NCBI GenBank assembly: GCA_910588825.1
Contig: CAJURF010000093.1
Span: forward strand, 1 to 12,339
Direction: 5' to 3'
Source: an uncultured Lachnospiraceae bacterium
Lineage (GTDB): Bacteria > Bacillota > Clostridia > Lachnospirales > Lachnospiraceae
Length of the DNA: 12,339 nucleotides
The notes under the pieces were generated by a model. It was not told the origin of the DNA, did no database searches, and was given only the letters and a program-made list of their open reading frames with translations. The position numbers and the translations under genes are program-made. Below, piece after piece: positions 1-6,914 of this stretch; the stretch's first letter is position 1, and every line of letters begins with the position of its first letter.

Positions 1-2
1 AA

Positions 3-905
3 GAATATTCCTATATTGGGAAGGAAGCCCATTGCGCTGAATGTGATTCCCATATTTATGTTGCAGAAATCTCAGACGCAAACCTGCGTGCTCTGTACGA
101 TGTATATCGGCAGGATAACGGGATCATTGCCCTTGATCAGATCCGGGAAATTCCCGTGAAATATGCTATTGGGAAAAGGCCTCTTTCTCTACTCCTTGGA
201 TGGGGAGAACAAACCTTCTCCCGGTACTACGACGGAGATATGCCTACAAAACAGTATTCAGACATTCTTGTCCGAATCTACAATGAGCCTTTGTTTTATT
301 CTGAACTGCTCGAATCAAATAAAGGGCAGCTGAAATCGGCTCTCGCTTATGAAAAGAGCCGTCGTGCTGTTGATACATTGCTCTCTCCTGATGTGCCAAC
401 AAACAGCAAAATCAGCCTTGTCATCCAATACTTGCTGAACCAGTGCGAAGATATCACTCCACTCGCCCTGCAGAAGGCTCTCTATTATATTCAGGGCTTT
501 TACTATGCCTTCTATCAGGCATTTCTCTTTACAGAGGACTGTCAGGCATGGGTACATGGTCCGGTCTATAGGGACATATACTTCCGCTATAAAGATTATC
601 GATTTGATCCCATTGAAAAGGCAGAAGACTTTGACTCGAATGTGTTCTCTTCCGGAGAGAAAGCCATCTATGACAGCGTCATAGATAATTTGTGCTGCTA
701 TAGTGGAAAGGTGCTTGAATGTTTCACCCACAACGAGGCTCCGTGGCTTACCACTCGAGGGGATCTTCCTATCACAGCTCCGTCTGATCGTATAATTGAT
801 AAAGAACTCATTGGAAACTATTTCAGCACGGTGAAGGCAAAGTATAACATGCTCAGTCCCGGCGACATCAGAGAGTATGCACAGGCTATGTTCTTTCGTA
901 AATAA
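3..905 (+). CDS. SocA/Panacea-domain antitoxin-like protein (5'-truncated by window edge)
   Basis: The reading frame is open from base 3 to the stop at 903-905 with no start codon in good context, so the gene begins upstream of the window and about 300 residues are visible. The GTG at 156 is in frame but lies inside conserved sequence and has no ribosome binding site. Visible order: a CAEC pair (bases 33-44) that looks like the second half of a zinc ribbon; an MqsA-like helix-turn-helix region around GKRPLSLLLGWGEQTFSRYY (from base 171); a charged linker; then a SocA/Panacea (DUF4065) domain with PLALQKALYYIQGFYYAF and WVHGPVYRDIY. From family knowledge, such proteins are antitoxin or protease-adaptor components of toxin-antitoxin systems and may also bind DNA. 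The partner toxin is not visible and would lie upstream. The family assignment is confident; the exact role is inferred. Confidence 0.8.
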   Translation, partial: EYSYIGKEAHCAECDSHIYVAEISDANLRALYDVYRQDNGIIALDQIREIPVKYAIGKRPLSLLLGWGEQTFSRYYDGDMPTKQYSDILVRIYNEPLFYSELLESNKGQLKSALAYEKSRRAVDTLLSPDVPTNSKISLVIQYLLNQCEDITPLALQKALYYIQGFYYAFYQAFLFTEDCQAWVHGPVYRDIYFRYKDYRFDPIEKAEDFDSNVFSSGEKAIYDSVIDNLCCYSGKVLECFTHNEAPWLTTRGDLPITAPSDRIIDKELIGNYFSTVKAKYNMLSPGDIREYAQAMFFRK

Positions 906-936
906 ACGCGCTTAAATCTCTATATCCGTTTTTCAT
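886..936 (-). pseudogene. Short reverse-strand ORF with strong RBS, possible truncated gene start
   Basis: On the minus strand an AAGGAGG box sits seven bases before an ATG at 936-934. The frame reads MKNGYRDLSAFIYERT and ends at a TAG (888-886) inside the 3' end of the antitoxin-like gene. The ATG overlaps the TGA of another open minus-strand frame that ends LPTGGEAGGLTKEDAQ, the ATGA arrangement typical of translational coupling. Together this looks like the junction of two adjacent genes from an accessory element, the second cut off after 16 codons where it runs into the convergent gene. It could instead be a genuine micro-ORF or chance. I recognise neither protein. Confidence 0.35.
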
Positions 937-1074
937 TGAGCATCCTCCTTCGTCAATCCGCCTGCCTCACCTCCAGTGGGAAGTGTAAGGACACGAAACG
1001 ACAAGCTCCGGAACTGAGGTGAAAGGCATGTACGGAACACGCAGCAAGAGTCCCGCGGATGAAGAAGTCCTGTA
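906..1074. other. Intergenic junction between accessory gene and regulator; possible element scar
   Basis: No complete gene fits here. The minus strand carries an open frame running from the end of the PucR-type gene to a TGA at 935-933, directly coupled to the short ORF at 886-936. The plus strand contains a stretch (about 987-1060) with GGACACGAAACGACA and GAGGTGAAAGGCATG, words that resemble domain I of bacterial group II introns. No reverse transcriptase, domain V or clear intron ends can be seen. Both readings are tentative. Either would mean that backbone sequence starts close to 1075. Confidence 0.3.
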
Positions 1075-2661
1075 CTAATCCGCCGGGAAACTGCTTAACT
1101 CCTCAGTATCAAACAGTTCCATTGCCTTCAGCGACAGAATCAGTCTCTGCCGGACAGCGGGATTGTCCAGTTGGAAGCCGCATATTTCTGAAATTCGCTC
1201 CATGCGGTATGCTAAGGTGTTGCGGTGGATGTGGAGTTCCTGGGCGGTGATGCCTGTACTTCGCTCGTGGATGAGATATGAGTACAGGGTTTTCAGTAGT
1301 TCGGTGTGGTTGTCCTGGTCGTATTTTTTCAGGGCCAGCAGTTCAGGGAATGCGGTCAGTTTCCATTTCTCGTTTTTGGAAAATACATAAAGTATGTGGT
1401 GGACCGCGTAATCTCTGTAATAACGGATCATGGGGCAGGACTCTTTCAGCCGGATTGAGGCAGGGCAGGTCAGCGCCCATTCTGCCTGCATGTAGTAAGT
1501 GTGCAGGTCATAGAATCCCTGGAATGTGTCGCTCACGCCGATTTCACAGTTTAATTCTGTGCTGATGCGCTTCAATGCGCTGTGCAGTGACTGGGCGTCC
1601 GGCTGTTTTCTGTAGTTGAATAGTGTGGCGATTTTGTCCTGGTAAAATACAGACTTGGCGCCGCCGCAACGTTCCATCTGACTGGCGATTCTCTCGTCGG
1701 AAAGGCCGTGTTCTGAGGAGGTGTGAAGTACAGCCACAGTAAAGAATTCTTCCGGGAGAGCGCCCAGGGAGAGCATCTGCTGGCGGATGGGCTTGGGATT
1801 AGTCAGTTTACCGCTGAATAAATCCCGCATAAAATGCTCGTAATAGTCGCCCCGTTCATTTTGAAACCGGGTGCTGCGCAGCAGTAATTGAAGGACGTAA
1901 CCGCCCAGGTATTCCGCTAGTTCGATGTCGCTTTGGCAGATGCTTTTTTTCATGCCCGCGATGAAAAGATGCCCTTTGATTTTTCCGTATTGTTTTAGAT
2001 TGTAATTGATGAAGGGAACGTAAAAATAGCGGGAATTTACCACAACTGCTCTTTCTTCTGCTTCCATGGCGCTGAGTTCTTTGCTGTTAATCAGGCTGCT
2101 CACCAGGTCAAAGGGCAGGTAGCCTTCGTCCTCCAGCCGCCGCCAGGCGGCGCTTAAATCCCGCATATCATGGCTGCGGTCGATGGCCAGCACTTTGAAG
2201 CTGGAGTCCACCAGATATGCTGGATTTCCCATAATATCAAAGATCATTTCAATCAATTTCTGAAGACTCTGCTGTGTGTACACAGCCATTTTAAAAATAT
2301 CAATCTGTTTTCGCAGAAAAAGAATCCTTGAATGAATTTCGTTGAAAATACCTTCCATTGACAGACTGGTTCCCAGAAGAAGGCAGCTGCAGGGAAGCTG
2401 TTTTACAGAGCTTTCTGCCTGCTGAAATTCCTCTGGTTTCACAATACAGATGAAATCAGGAAGCTGCATTCCCGCAGGCAGGGATGGGGGAAACCCGCTG
2501 GAAAGATATAAGATATCAGGAGAAAAGGGCTGGGACAGCTGCTCTGGGAACTCTGGATAGAACATAATGTCCTGGTATTTTCTGCGGCTGGAATCATGAA
2601 CCATGATCATGTCAGGGGGCAGATGAATCCGCTCTGCAATTAGTGTGAGTGATAAAAACAT
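1075..2661 (-). CDS. PucR/CdaR-type transcriptional regulator
   Basis: This 528-residue protein has the architecture of PucR-family regulators. It has an N-terminal ligand-sensing region (about 1-125), a central sensory region (about 130-265), a CdaR/GGDEF-like region (about 295-420) and a C-terminal PucR helix-turn-helix (about 454-512) with the diagnostic segment ITAQELHIHRNTLAYRMERI. There is no signal peptide or membrane segment, so it should act in the cytoplasm. The ATG at 2661 is preceded by an AGGCAGG box about six bases upstream. It is divergent from the UroD-like/NAT gene pair, across 257 bases that include an extended -10 promoter for this gene. PucR-type proteins usually control neighbouring catabolic genes, so the divergent pair is the first candidate target; that is inference. 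The ligand cannot be predicted. The stop lies right beside the left-hand scar region, but the protein appears complete. Confidence 0.85.
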   Translation of the reverse strand: MFLSLTLIAERIHLPPDMIMVHDSSRRKYQDIMFYPEFPEQLSQPFSPDILYLSSGFPPSLPAGMQLPDFICIVKPEEFQQAESSVKQLPCSCLLLGTSLSMEGIFNEIHSRILFLRKQIDIFKMAVYTQQSLQKLIEMIFDIMGNPAYLVDSSFKVLAIDRSHDMRDLSAAWRRLEDEGYLPFDLVSSLINSKELSAMEAEERAVVVNSRYFYVPFINYNLKQYGKIKGHLFIAGMKKSICQSDIELAEYLGGYVLQLLLRSTRFQNERGDYYEHFMRDLFSGKLTNPKPIRQQMLSLGALPEEFFTVAVLHTSSEHGLSDERIASQMERCGGAKSVFYQDKIATLFNYRKQPDAQSLHSALKRISTELNCEIGVSDTFQGFYDLHTYYMQAEWALTCPASIRLKESCPMIRYYRDYAVHHILYVFSKNEKWKLTAFPELLALKKYDQDNHTELLKTLYSYLIHERSTGITAQELHIHRNTLAYRMERISEICGFQLDNPAVRQRLILSLKAMELFDTEELSSFPAD

Positions 2662-2785
2662 GCTGAACCTGCCTTTCTGAGGGGATGAATGCTTTTACAT
2701 AGGTTTGTGTATGATGCACAGACAATATGACGCAGGCTCTTACGTCCCGCACGATGTATCTCATCTTCTTTTGTAGTATGATTTA

Positions 2786-2814
2786 ATTATAGCATATTTA
2801 CAGCCTTTTATGAA
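2786..2814 (-). promoter_or_regulatory. Predicted sigma-A promoter of the PucR-type regulator
   Basis: Read on the minus strand: -35 TTCATA (2814-2809, 4/6), a 17-base spacer, and -10 TATAAT (2791-2786, 6/6) preceded by TGC as an extended -10. It would give a leader of about 120 bases before the ATG at 2661. No equally good promoter is visible for the divergent plus-strand pair. Confidence 0.6.
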
Positions 2815-2842
2815 CTTTTTTTGTAATGAGACGGTATATGCG

Positions 2843-2852
2843 TTGTGCACAA
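2843..2852. promoter_or_regulatory. Perfect 10-base palindrome, candidate operator
   Basis: TTGTGCACAA is a perfect palindrome 66 bases upstream of the UroD-like ATG, in the region shared by the two divergent genes. It could be an operator for the divergent PucR-type regulator. A ten-base palindrome can occur by chance and there is no second copy nearby. Confidence 0.2.
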
Positions 2853-2918
2853 AATATTAGATCTCAGATAACACAATGGAAGCTGGGCGTACAGGGAAGA
2901 AAAGGGGGAATTACAGTT

Positions 2919-3932
2919 ATGACAGCAAAAGAAAATATGGAGAAAATTTTCCGGCATGAAAAACCGGACTGGATTGCGCATCTGGGAAGTGAAGCCTATG
3001 GAATCCGGGATTATATTGTGGAACGGCCCATTATGACCACTGGTTATGATGCATGGGGATGCCGCTGGATCAGCTGTCCGGATTCGCTGAATATCACACA
3101 TCCGGACACCAGTGATATTAAGCTTGAGGATGTGACACAGTGGAAAGATAAAGTGGTCTTTCCAGACCTGGAACAGATAGACTTTACGCCTATGAAAGAG
3201 GAGGCAGCGGCCTTTACAGAACGGGACAGCCGGATGCTGCAGTACGTTTCTCTGAATGGAATCTTTGAGAGAACCCATATTCTGATGGGGTTTGAGAATG
3301 CGCTCTGCCAGGTGATTATGGATCCGGAAGCATACGGAGAGTTTCTGGCGGCTATCGCGGACCATAAGATTAAGCTGTTTGAGAAGGTGTATGAAATCTG
3401 CCAGCCGGATATTCTTGTGTACCATGATGACATGGCCATACAGACAGGGCCTTATTTCGGCATGGATTTCTATAAAGAATATATTTTCCCACAGTACAAG
3501 AGGATTGTGGACGCAGCCCGGAACATAGGATATCAATATGTGGTGCACCACAGCTGTGGCAAGGTGGATACGTTGATTCCTGAGTGGATTTCCTGTGGGT
3601 TTGATGGATGGGACAGTGTGATGGCCTGTAATAATCTGACGCAGGTGAAAAAAGAATACGGGGATCGGATTGTGTTCATGCCAGGGCTCGACACACAGAG
3701 AGTTTTCGGTTCCAGCCAGTCCTCCCGGGCAGATATTGAGAAGATGGTGGTGGAATGGATGGAAATGCTGGCGGGGGACGGAACGGGACTGATCATTGAT
3801 TCCACTGTGGCCTACAGCCTGAATCCGGAGAATGAAAAAATCTGTCTGGAAATGATACAAAAACATGGCAGACCTTTTATGGAGGCAAAAAAGGCAGGGC
3901 GTCCATACCAGCCCCAGCTGGAGCAGGAGTGA
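2919..3932 (+). CDS. Uroporphyrinogen-decarboxylase-family protein (MtaA/MtbA/CmuA-like)
   Basis: This 337-residue cytoplasmic protein belongs to the URO-D superfamily of TIM barrels. An in-frame ATG exists at 2826, but the ATG at 2919 is preferred because GGGGG lies about ten bases upstream and homology-like sequence begins at MTAKENMEKIFRHEKPDW. Visible motifs are DDMAIQTGPYFG (about 170-181), the FYKEYIFPQYKRI segment that follows it, and HSCG (211-214). The last resembles the His-x-Cys zinc-ligand pair of cobalamin-dependent methyltransferases such as MtaA. The C-terminal cysteine expected in MtaA/MtbA is not at the usual place, although Cys309 lies nearby (NEKICLEM). True haem-pathway HemE is unlikely because the sequence is divergent and no haem genes adjoin it. 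It is probably a methyltransferase or demethylase subunit, but no corrinoid protein is encoded in the window. The gene is followed after one base by the NAT gene, implying one operon. Confidence 0.75.
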   Translation: MTAKENMEKIFRHEKPDWIAHLGSEAYGIRDYIVERPIMTTGYDAWGCRWISCPDSLNITHPDTSDIKLEDVTQWKDKVVFPDLEQIDFTPMKEEAAAFTERDSRMLQYVSLNGIFERTHILMGFENALCQVIMDPEAYGEFLAAIADHKIKLFEKVYEICQPDILVYHDDMAIQTGPYFGMDFYKEYIFPQYKRIVDAARNIGYQYVVHHSCGKVDTLIPEWISCGFDGWDSVMACNNLTQVKKEYGDRIVFMPGLDTQRVFGSSQSSRADIEKMVVEWMEMLAGDGTGLIIDSTVAYSLNPENEKICLEMIQKHGRPFMEAKKAGRPYQPQLEQE

Positions 3933-3933
3933 T

Positions 3934-4734
3934 ATGTTTAATATTGATGAGTATTTCGCGCGTATCGGCTTTGTTCATCGGGAGTCAGAGGACCGGACAC
4001 AGCAGTTTATCCGGCTGCACCGCTGTCATAGTCTCGCGGTGCCTTTCGAGGATTTTAACCCTTTCTGCGGTCTTGCGGTTTCCCTGGACATCCAGGATAT
4101 TTTTGAAAAAGTGGTCAGGGACCGCAGGGGGGGCTATTGCTTTGAGCTGAACCGTCTTTTCCAGGAGCTGCTGCATGCCCTGGGGTATCAGTCAAGACCG
4201 GTTTTGTGCAGGCCCTTTTCCGGAGAAGGGGAGAGACTGCCGCTGACCCATCGGCTGAGTATTGTACCCCTGGACGGCCAGCTGTGGGTTGCCGATGTGG
4301 GGCTGGGGGGGAATGGATGGGTGGAGCCCCTTTTGCTGAAGCCGGGACTGGAACAGATTCAGTTTGGGCGGACATATCGAATCAGAGAGGATTCAGAATC
4401 GGGGTATGTGGTGGAATTAAAGCGGGAGGATGTGTTTGTGGAAGCTGTGGCATTCGGGCTTCATTATGCCGAGGAAAGTGATTTTGAAATGTCCAATTAT
4501 TATACGTCTTCGTATCCCGGTTCTCCGTTTGTCACGCGTATGATGTGCACACTGCCTGCGTTTGAGGGAAGATATACCATACGAGACAATCTTTTTAAAA
4601 TTGAGCAGGGGGGAAGGACTTCAGAGACTTTACTGAAAGCCGGTACAGTTCAAAATGTACTGGAAACTTATTTTGGAGTTGTGCTGACTGCTGATATGAA
4701 TGCTTATATTTGTGATTATTTGGAGCGTGCCTGA
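3934..4734 (+). CDS. Arylamine N-acetyltransferase
   Basis: The 266-residue protein is a typical NAT, which moves an acetyl group from acetyl-CoA to arylamines or hydrazines through a cysteine intermediate. The catalytic triad is visible: Cys69 in RGGYCFELN, His106 in LTHRLSI and Asp121 in VADVGLGG. The spacing is as in characterised bacterial NATs. The ATG at 3934 was chosen because it follows the upstream stop by one base and has AGGAG four bases upstream; the frame is open 69 bases further but that part overlaps the UroD-like gene. The one-base spacing indicates translational coupling with the UroD-like gene. The physiological substrate is unknown. Gut bacterial NATs can acetylate aromatic amine drugs, but that is not shown here. 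Confidence 0.9.
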   Translation: MFNIDEYFARIGFVHRESEDRTQQFIRLHRCHSLAVPFEDFNPFCGLAVSLDIQDIFEKVVRDRRGGYCFELNRLFQELLHALGYQSRPVLCRPFSGEGERLPLTHRLSIVPLDGQLWVADVGLGGNGWVEPLLLKPGLEQIQFGRTYRIREDSESGYVVELKREDVFVEAVAFGLHYAEESDFEMSNYYTSSYPGSPFVTRMMCTLPAFEGRYTIRDNLFKIEQGGRTSETLLKAGTVQNVLETYFGVVLTADMNAYICDYLERA

Positions 4735-4744
4735 GACACGCTCC
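4722..4744 (+). terminator. Hairpin overlapping the NAT stop codon
   Basis: GGAGCGTG pairs perfectly with CACGCTCC across a seven-base loop that contains the TGA stop. It is followed by ATTTTGAG, so the U-tract is short and termination may be weak. On the opposite strand there is no T-run, so it looks unidirectional. Confidence 0.5.
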
Positions 4745-4833
4745 ATTTTGAGTCTAGGCGGCATACCTGCGCAAAAAGAAGAAGATGCAGGGGCTGTGAC
4801 CGGCGCAGATGGCGGTGATTAGCTGCAGGCTGT

Positions 4834-5742
4834 TCAAAAACTGCTGTATGTACGCCCTGCCTTTATAGGCCGCTTGCGGATTGCCGCCAGTTCCGTAACG
4901 GTGACCATTTCAAACTGCTGTTTTTTCAATCTTTTACAGATTGAGTCCACCGCATTGGCAGTGGTGGGATGAATGTCGTGCATCAGGACGATACCACCGT
5001 TGGCGGCAGTCTGGCTTACATAAGAAACCAAGCGTCCAGTATCTCTATATTTCCAGTCCAGGGTATCTACAGACCAGAAAATATGGGGAGTTCCGGATGC
5101 GTCCAGGATGCTCTGGTTGAAATCTCCGTAAGGGGTCCGGCAGACCGTGGACTTTCTGCCTGTGTACTGTCTGATTTTCCGGTCAGTAGCGGCAAACTGC
5201 CCTCTGGCTCCGGCGGCACCTAACCGAGTGAGCTGGGGGTGGTCATAGGAGTGGTTTCCCAGCTCACACCCCATGCTGGCGGCTTTCTCAAGCAGGTTTC
5301 CCGTATTTCCGTTAATATTGCAGCCCAGAAGGAAAAAGGTGGCTTTGCACTTGTTCTTTTTCAGGGCAGACAGAACTTTTTTTGTATTCACCTGACTGGG
5401 GCCGTCGTCGAAGGTCAGGGCAATGTGCCGTTTGGTTTTATTGTATTTGACTACAGCCTTCTTTTTCATAAACCCTTTTACAGGGCCCTTCTTTACCTGA
5501 TACCAGTTTGCGGATTCTTTCTGAATGCGGACTTTTTCCCCGAATTTCAGTGTTTTCAAAACCTTGGAGCCGCCGGAGGCTTTTGCGAAAATCGAGACAG
5601 ATGACAGTTTGACGGCACCCTGCATGTTGGAAGAAACCTTTCGGAATCTCTCAGCTGCCTGGACAGGCAGTGCGGTGCAGACTATCAGCAGCAGAAGCAA
5701 TGGCAGAAGCCATCTCTTTTTCAGATACATGTTCTTTTTCAT
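4834..5742 (-). CDS. Secreted polysaccharide (peptidoglycan) deacetylase with SH3b domain
   Basis: This 302-residue protein begins with a signal peptide (positively charged MKKNMYLKKR, then a leucine-rich core, likely cleaved near VQAA at 27-30). A bacterial SH3-type domain (about 35-100) probably binds the cell wall. A NodB/CE4 deacetylase domain (about 105-290) follows. All five CE4 motifs are intact: TFDDGP (Asp112, Asp113), HSYDH (His164 and His168), RTPYGDF (from Arg202), DTLDW (226-230) and LMHD (His255). It likely removes acetyl groups from cell-wall amino sugars, a change known to alter lysozyme sensitivity. The ATG at 5742 is chosen over one 39 bases upstream because AAAGGAA precedes it and the signal peptide then starts correctly; the upstream ATG lies inside a palindrome. 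The gene is divergent from nadA. Confidence 0.88.
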   Translation of the reverse strand: MKKNMYLKKRWLLPLLLLLIVCTALPVQAAERFRKVSSNMQGAVKLSSVSIFAKASGGSKVLKTLKFGEKVRIQKESANWYQVKKGPVKGFMKKKAVVKYNKTKRHIALTFDDGPSQVNTKKVLSALKKNKCKATFFLLGCNINGNTGNLLEKAASMGCELGNHSYDHPQLTRLGAAGARGQFAATDRKIRQYTGRKSTVCRTPYGDFNQSILDASGTPHIFWSVDTLDWKYRDTGRLVSYVSQTAANGGIVLMHDIHPTTANAVDSICKRLKKQQFEMVTVTELAAIRKRPIKAGRTYSSF

Positions 5743-5762
5743 AGCGTTCCTTTCTGTATGGA

Positions 5763-5780
5763 TGGGGGCATATGCCCCCA
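5763..5780. repeat. Perfect 18-base palindrome in the deacetylase leader
   Basis: TGGGGGCATATGCCCCCA is perfectly self-complementary and lies about 21 bases upstream of the deacetylase ATG, between its predicted promoter and its Shine-Dalgarno. In RNA it could fold as a six-base G/C stem with an ATAT loop. No T-run follows on the minus strand, so it is not a standard terminator. It may be a protein-binding site or an mRNA-stabilising or translation-modulating hairpin. Confidence 0.5.
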
Positions 5781-5860
5781 AAATTGTTGTTTCTTGTAAC
5801 CGGGAAAATATCCGGCAGTTACGTTTTTTTCCTCATTTGGAAATAAGGAGTACATTTGTC

Positions 5861-5889
5861 AGTATAACACAAATAGCGGTAAAAGTCAG
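5861..5889 (-). promoter_or_regulatory. Predicted promoter of the SH3b-NodB deacetylase gene
   Basis: On the minus strand: -35 CTGACT (5889-5884, 4/6), a 17-base spacer, and -10 TATACT (5866-5861, 5/6). Transcription would begin about 110 bases upstream of the ATG at 5742, leaving a leader that carries the palindrome at 5763-5780. Confidence 0.55.
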
Positions 5890-5902
5890 TAATAAATTGC
5901 AA

Positions 5903-5919
5903 ACTGTCTTGTCAGCTGT
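5903..5919. promoter_or_regulatory. Candidate NiaR operator overlapping the nadA -35 box
   Basis: ACTGTCTTGTCAGCTGT contains an imperfect dyad (CTG...CAG) and resembles, from memory, the TGTC-rich sites recognised by NiaR/YrxA in Firmicutes. It covers the -35 hexamer, as expected for a repressor site, and the niaR gene is the last gene of the same operon. The match to the published motif has not been verified. Confidence 0.4.
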
Positions 5920-5937
5920 AAAGATATGTGCTATACT
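5909..5937 (+). promoter_or_regulatory. Predicted promoter of the nadABC-niaR operon
   Basis: -35 TTGTCA (5909-5914, 5/6), a 17-base spacer, and -10 TATACT (5932-5937, 5/6) with an extended TGC. The predicted start is near 5944, about 50 bases before the nadA ATG. The -35 box lies inside the candidate NiaR operator. Confidence 0.65.
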
Positions 5938-5993
5938 CAAAAGAAATTGTGAAGCGGTCTGATAAATCGACCAAGACGGAAACGAGGAAGGTA

Positions 5994-6914
5994 ATGAATA
6001 ATAAGGAATTAATTGATCAGTTGAAGCGTGAAAAAGATGCCGTAATTTTAGCCCATTATTATGTGCCCGCAGAGGTACAGGCTATGGCAGATTATGTGGG
6101 TGACTCTTATTATCTGGGCAGACTGGCCGCCGATCTGCCCAATAAAACACTGGTGTTCTGCGGGGTATCTTTTATGGGCGAGAGCGGAAAACTGCTCAGT
6201 CCGGATAAGACAGTGCTTATGCCGGACCAGGAGGCAGACTGCCCTATGGCACATATGGTTACGCAGGAAGCGGTGGAGGAGGCCAGGAAAGCCTATGATG
6301 ACCTGGTAGTTGTCTGTTACGTGAATTCCACAGCGCAGATTAAGTCCTGGGCAGATGTGTGCGTGACCTCGTCCAATGCGGTGAAGATTGTGAAAAACCT
6401 GCCCAATCAGCATATTTTATTTATACCAGACCAGAATCTGGCCCGGTATGTGGCAGAGCAGGTGCCGGACAAGCATATCATCATACCGGATGGCTATTGT
6501 CCCATTCATCATCATATGAGAGCAGAAGAAATTCGAAAGCAGAAAGAACTTCATCCGGAGGCGGAAGTGCTGGCCCATCCGGAATGTAACAGCCAGATTC
6601 TGGAGATGGCAGATTACATAGGTTCTACCAGCGGGATTATTGACTATGCGGCGGGCAGTGAGAAAAGGGCCTTTATCATTGCTACGGAAGCCGGTGTCTT
6701 GTATGAGCTGCAGCAGAAACGGCCGGATGGGGAATTTTATTTTGCAGATACTCTTCCGGTTTGCGAAGGGATGAAGAAGATTACCCTGGAGAAGATTATC
6801 CAGGTGCTCCGCACAGGGGAAAATGCGGTGGAGGTGGAAGAAAACCTTGTAAAACCTGCGGGAAATACATTAAAGAGGATGCTGGAGCTGGCAGCGGAAA
6901 AGGGGCAGTCATGA
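5994..6914 (+). CDS. nadA: Quinolinate synthase
   Basis: NadA condenses iminoaspartate with dihydroxyacetone phosphate to form quinolinate, the second step of de novo NAD synthesis, using an oxygen-sensitive [4Fe-4S] cluster. The 306-residue length is normal for the short NadA type. The three cluster cysteines are recognisable as Cys83 (ADCPMAHM), Cys169 (DGYCPIHH) and Cys257 (LPVCEGM). Other hallmarks are LAHYYVP at the start, GDSYYLG, FMGES, HPECN and GSTSGII. The frame is open 66 bases further upstream, but the ATG at 5994 has GAGGAAGG just before it and starts at the family's usual N-terminus. It is the first gene of a four-gene operon: its TGA overlaps the nadB ATG (ATGA). The predicted promoter is at 5909-5937. 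Confidence 0.97.
   Translation: MNNKELIDQLKREKDAVILAHYYVPAEVQAMADYVGDSYYLGRLAADLPNKTLVFCGVSFMGESGKLLSPDKTVLMPDQEADCPMAHMVTQEAVEEARKAYDDLVVVCYVNSTAQIKSWADVCVTSSNAVKIVKNLPNQHILFIPDQNLARYVAEQVPDKHIIIPDGYCPIHHHMRAEEIRKQKELHPEAEVLAHPECNSQILEMADYIGSTSGIIDYAAGSEKRAFIIATEAGVLYELQQKRPDGEFYFADTLPVCEGMKKITLEKIIQVLRTGENAVEVEENLVKPAGNTLKRMLELAAEKGQS

Noticed and set aside
156..158. GTG as the start of a 249-residue protein
   Set aside because: The frame is open back to the window edge, the upstream codons encode the zinc-ribbon and helix-turn-helix sequence typical of the family, and there is no ribosome binding site before the GTG. The gene is truncated by the window.
2826..2918. N-terminal extension of the UroD-like protein from an ATG at 2826
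   Set aside because: There is no Shine-Dalgarno, the composition is basic and unlike the family, and a better start with a GGGGG box is at 2919.
2808..3866. 352-residue minus-strand open frame antisense to the UroD-like gene
   Set aside because: It is rich in His, Ile and Cys, has no domain-like segments, and lies wholly opposite a well-supported gene. It is a codon-use shadow.
3865..3933. N-terminal extension of the NAT
   Set aside because: It overlaps the upstream gene. The ATG at 3934 has AGGAG and begins at the normal NAT N-terminus, placing the catalytic cysteine at residue 69 as in known NATs.
5743..5781. Upstream ATG for the SH3b-NodB deacetylase
   Set aside because: It would put 13 extra residues before a classical signal peptide, and it lies within the palindrome without a ribosome binding site.
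6761..6910. 50-residue N-terminal extension of NadB
   Set aside because: It lies within nadA in another frame. The ATGA overlap at 6911 and the normal FAD motif position support the later start.
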